A DNA stretch of 64,000 nt. It comes from JBLHOS01 sp047623825 (lineage in GTDB: Bacteria; Pseudomonadota; Alphaproteobacteria; Rhodobacterales; Rhodobacteraceae). The stretch covers positions 104,466 through 168,465 of the forward strand of contig JBLHOS010000001.1 of NCBI GenBank assembly GCA_047623825.1, written 5' to 3'. The notes under the pieces are model-generated. The model was not told where the DNA came from. It saw only the letters and a program-made list of their open reading frames with translations, and ran no database searches. A program made the translations under genes and the position numbers. Positions 63,267 to 64,000 of the stretch are shown in pieces; position 1 is the first letter of the stretch; every line of letters begins with the position of its first letter.

Positions 63267-63408
63267 ACAAAATCAGACACTTATTCGCCAAATTGCCGAC
63301 ACGCTCGTCATTGTAGTCTCTTTTTAGTCGCATGAAACTTGTTCGTGCATGGAGATGCACCGCGTGGACAGGGAATTGAAGGAACTGCAATGTGATGTGT
63401 CTAACACT
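63267..63408. other. Gap between tRNA-Arg and the tRNA-Phe-like remnant
   Basis: These 142 bases show no gene, terminator or recognised repeat. Confidence 0.4.
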
Positions 63409-63478
63409 GCCGTTGGGTAGCTTGGACCTGATGGTTGAAAATCCTCGTGTCGGTGGTTCGATTCCGACCTGGGTACCA
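63409..63478 (+). pseudogene. Decayed tRNA-Phe (GAA)-like sequence, possible attachment-site remnant
   Basis: From 63433 to 63478 the sequence follows the 3' half of an alphaproteobacterial tRNA-Phe: anticodon GAA in TTGAAAA, then the variable loop, TTCGATT T-loop, acceptor strand and CCA. One base is missing where the T-stem meets the acceptor stem. The 5' half is shortened and cannot form a normal acceptor or D stem. Integrative elements often duplicate just the 3' half of a tRNA at their insertion site, so this may be such a trace. A simple pseudogene is the alternative. Confidence 0.6.
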
Positions 63479-63641
63479 CTTAACTCTCTGATGTTAATGG
63501 TTGAAATTGACTTTTAGTATACTGGTTGTGCTCGTCTATTTTTGCTTGGGTGCCGTGTGGGTGCCAACAGAAAATCCGCGACCAACCTTCACCACCTTCG
63601 GAAACTTCTGATATCAGACCGTAAAACTACAAACTGGTTCT

Positions 63642-63705
63642 TTGAGTAAGCTTCGAATTTTCTGGGATGTTGCCATTCTGATTTTCCGAAGCTTAGACTG
63701 CTCAA
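63642..63705. repeat. 64-bp interrupted inverted repeat
   Basis: TTGAG-TAAGCTTCG (63642-63655) is mirrored by CGAAGCTTA (63687-63695) and CTCAA (63701-63705), with a 5-bp bulge. The ends lie 10 bp before the insertion sequence. It may be a terminator-like fold, a miniature element, or remains of an older mobile element. Confidence 0.4.
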
Positions 63706-63778
63706 GCATTCAATCGGCTCTGTTGCACAAATCCTGTGAGGGATTCATCTCGTGGATCCAGCGTGGTAGCTGTGATGC

Positions 63779-64000
63779 ATGAGCAGACCGACACGCCCAA
63801 CCTACAAGACCAGAAATTGGCCATCCTATAACGAAGCGCTCAAGCGCCGAGGCTCGCTGACGATCCGTTGGCCGATAGGCGATTGCCAGCAATCGCCGTA
63901 AGGCTGGTTCGACCCCGAGATGATCTGGCAGGCCGTGCCATCAGGCAAGCGTGGCCGCCAGCAGACTTACAGCGACGCCGCCATCCAGACATGCCTTTCC
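63779..64000 (+). pseudogene. IS5-family transposase, interrupted and incomplete
   Basis: The N-terminus PTRPTYKTRNWPSYNEALKR and the later WFDPEMIWQAVPSGKRGRQ match the conserved start of IS5-group transposases. In that family LTI and WFDPEM are adjacent. Here 39 extra bases (63866-63904) lie between them and add a TAA stop. The reading frame before and after is the same. This copy is therefore inactive unless stop read-through occurs. The rest lies beyond the window. Confidence 0.8.
63878..63897. repeat. 20-bp palindrome within the transposase insertion
   Basis: GGCGATTGC and GCAATCGCC form a perfect 9-bp inverted repeat around CA. It makes up half of the 39-nt block inserted in the transposase gene. 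Confidence 0.7.

Larger units (their letters stand above)
63716..64000 (+). mobile_element. IS5-family insertion sequence, left end (continues past the window)
   Basis: GGCTCTGTTGCACAAATCC at 63716 is a typical left terminal repeat of IS5-group elements (IS903/IS427 type). The start of a matching transposase follows at 63779. The right end and any target duplication are outside the window. Confidence 0.8.

Noticed and set aside
1..64000. CRISPR arrays, rRNA genes, prophage or defence systems
   Set aside because: No regularly spaced repeats, rRNA or phage/defence gene motifs were seen; the only mobile DNA is the IS at the right edge and the possible attachment-site remnant.

Overview
This 64 kb stretch looks like the chromosome of a marine alphaproteobacterium of the Rhodobacteraceae (Roseobacter group). 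The evidence is the gene content and order: two tuf genes, str-S10-spc-alpha ribosomal operons fused into one block, a BztABCD amino-acid transporter, an ATP12-type F1 chaperone, a zinc-lid adenylate kinase, and a yidD-rnpA-rpmH / yidC / MOSC / engB / argB run. Several decayed genes and an insertion sequence at the right edge suggest a genome that is losing genes. An Octadecabacter-like host is possible, but that is inference only.

Positions 1-5.6 kb hold a lipoprotein gene, a first EF-Tu gene, a lysophospholipid acyltransferase (minus strand), 6-phosphogluconate dehydrogenase, and tRNA-Trp flanked by two related small exported-protein genes, one of them frameshifted. Positions 5.5-17.8 kb are the classical secE-nusG-rplKAJL-rpoBC block, with a clear sigma70-type promoter before secE and a GC-rich, possibly switching leader before rplJ. 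Positions 17.8-20.3 kb are an accessory insertion between rpoC and rpsL: a decayed gene resembling a sulfotransferase, a Rhamno_transf-type glycosyltransferase and an EamA exporter.

Positions 20.3-39.3 kb carry rpsL-rpsG-fusA-tuf followed by the S10, spc and alpha gene sets through rplQ. Perfect or near-perfect hairpins lie between rplW/rplB, rplP/rpmC, rpmD/rplO, rplO/secY and rpsK/rpoA. The two tuf genes appear identical from start codon to stop codon.

Positions 39.3-40.9 kb are an acyl-homoserine-lactone quorum-sensing module. An unannotated 59-residue ORF diverges from luxR, with luxI downstream. Between the ORF and luxR lie a 20-bp lux-box-like palindrome and a 12-bp inverted repeat that places the same sequence in front of both start codons. 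This is the most interesting regulatory structure in the window. Next come rarA, crcB, a RluC/D-type pseudouridine synthase, a HAD phosphatase and ATP12, the last four overlapping tightly, then the bztABCD transporter operon.

Positions 49.9-59.3 kb are mostly minus strand: SixA-like phosphatase, a 4Fe-4S protein, argB, engB, a MOSC protein, yidC, an EAL phosphodiesterase with a degenerate GGDEF domain, a full-length but multiply broken ttcA, yidD, rnpA and rpmH. Positions 59.5-63.3 kb carry a VTT/TVP38 membrane protein, a MerA/Lpd-like flavoprotein, an orphan histidine kinase and tRNA-Arg(ACG). The last 600 bp contain a decayed tRNA-Phe whose 3' half is well conserved, a long inverted repeat, and the start of an IS5-family element whose transposase is interrupted by a 39-nt palindrome-bearing insertion.
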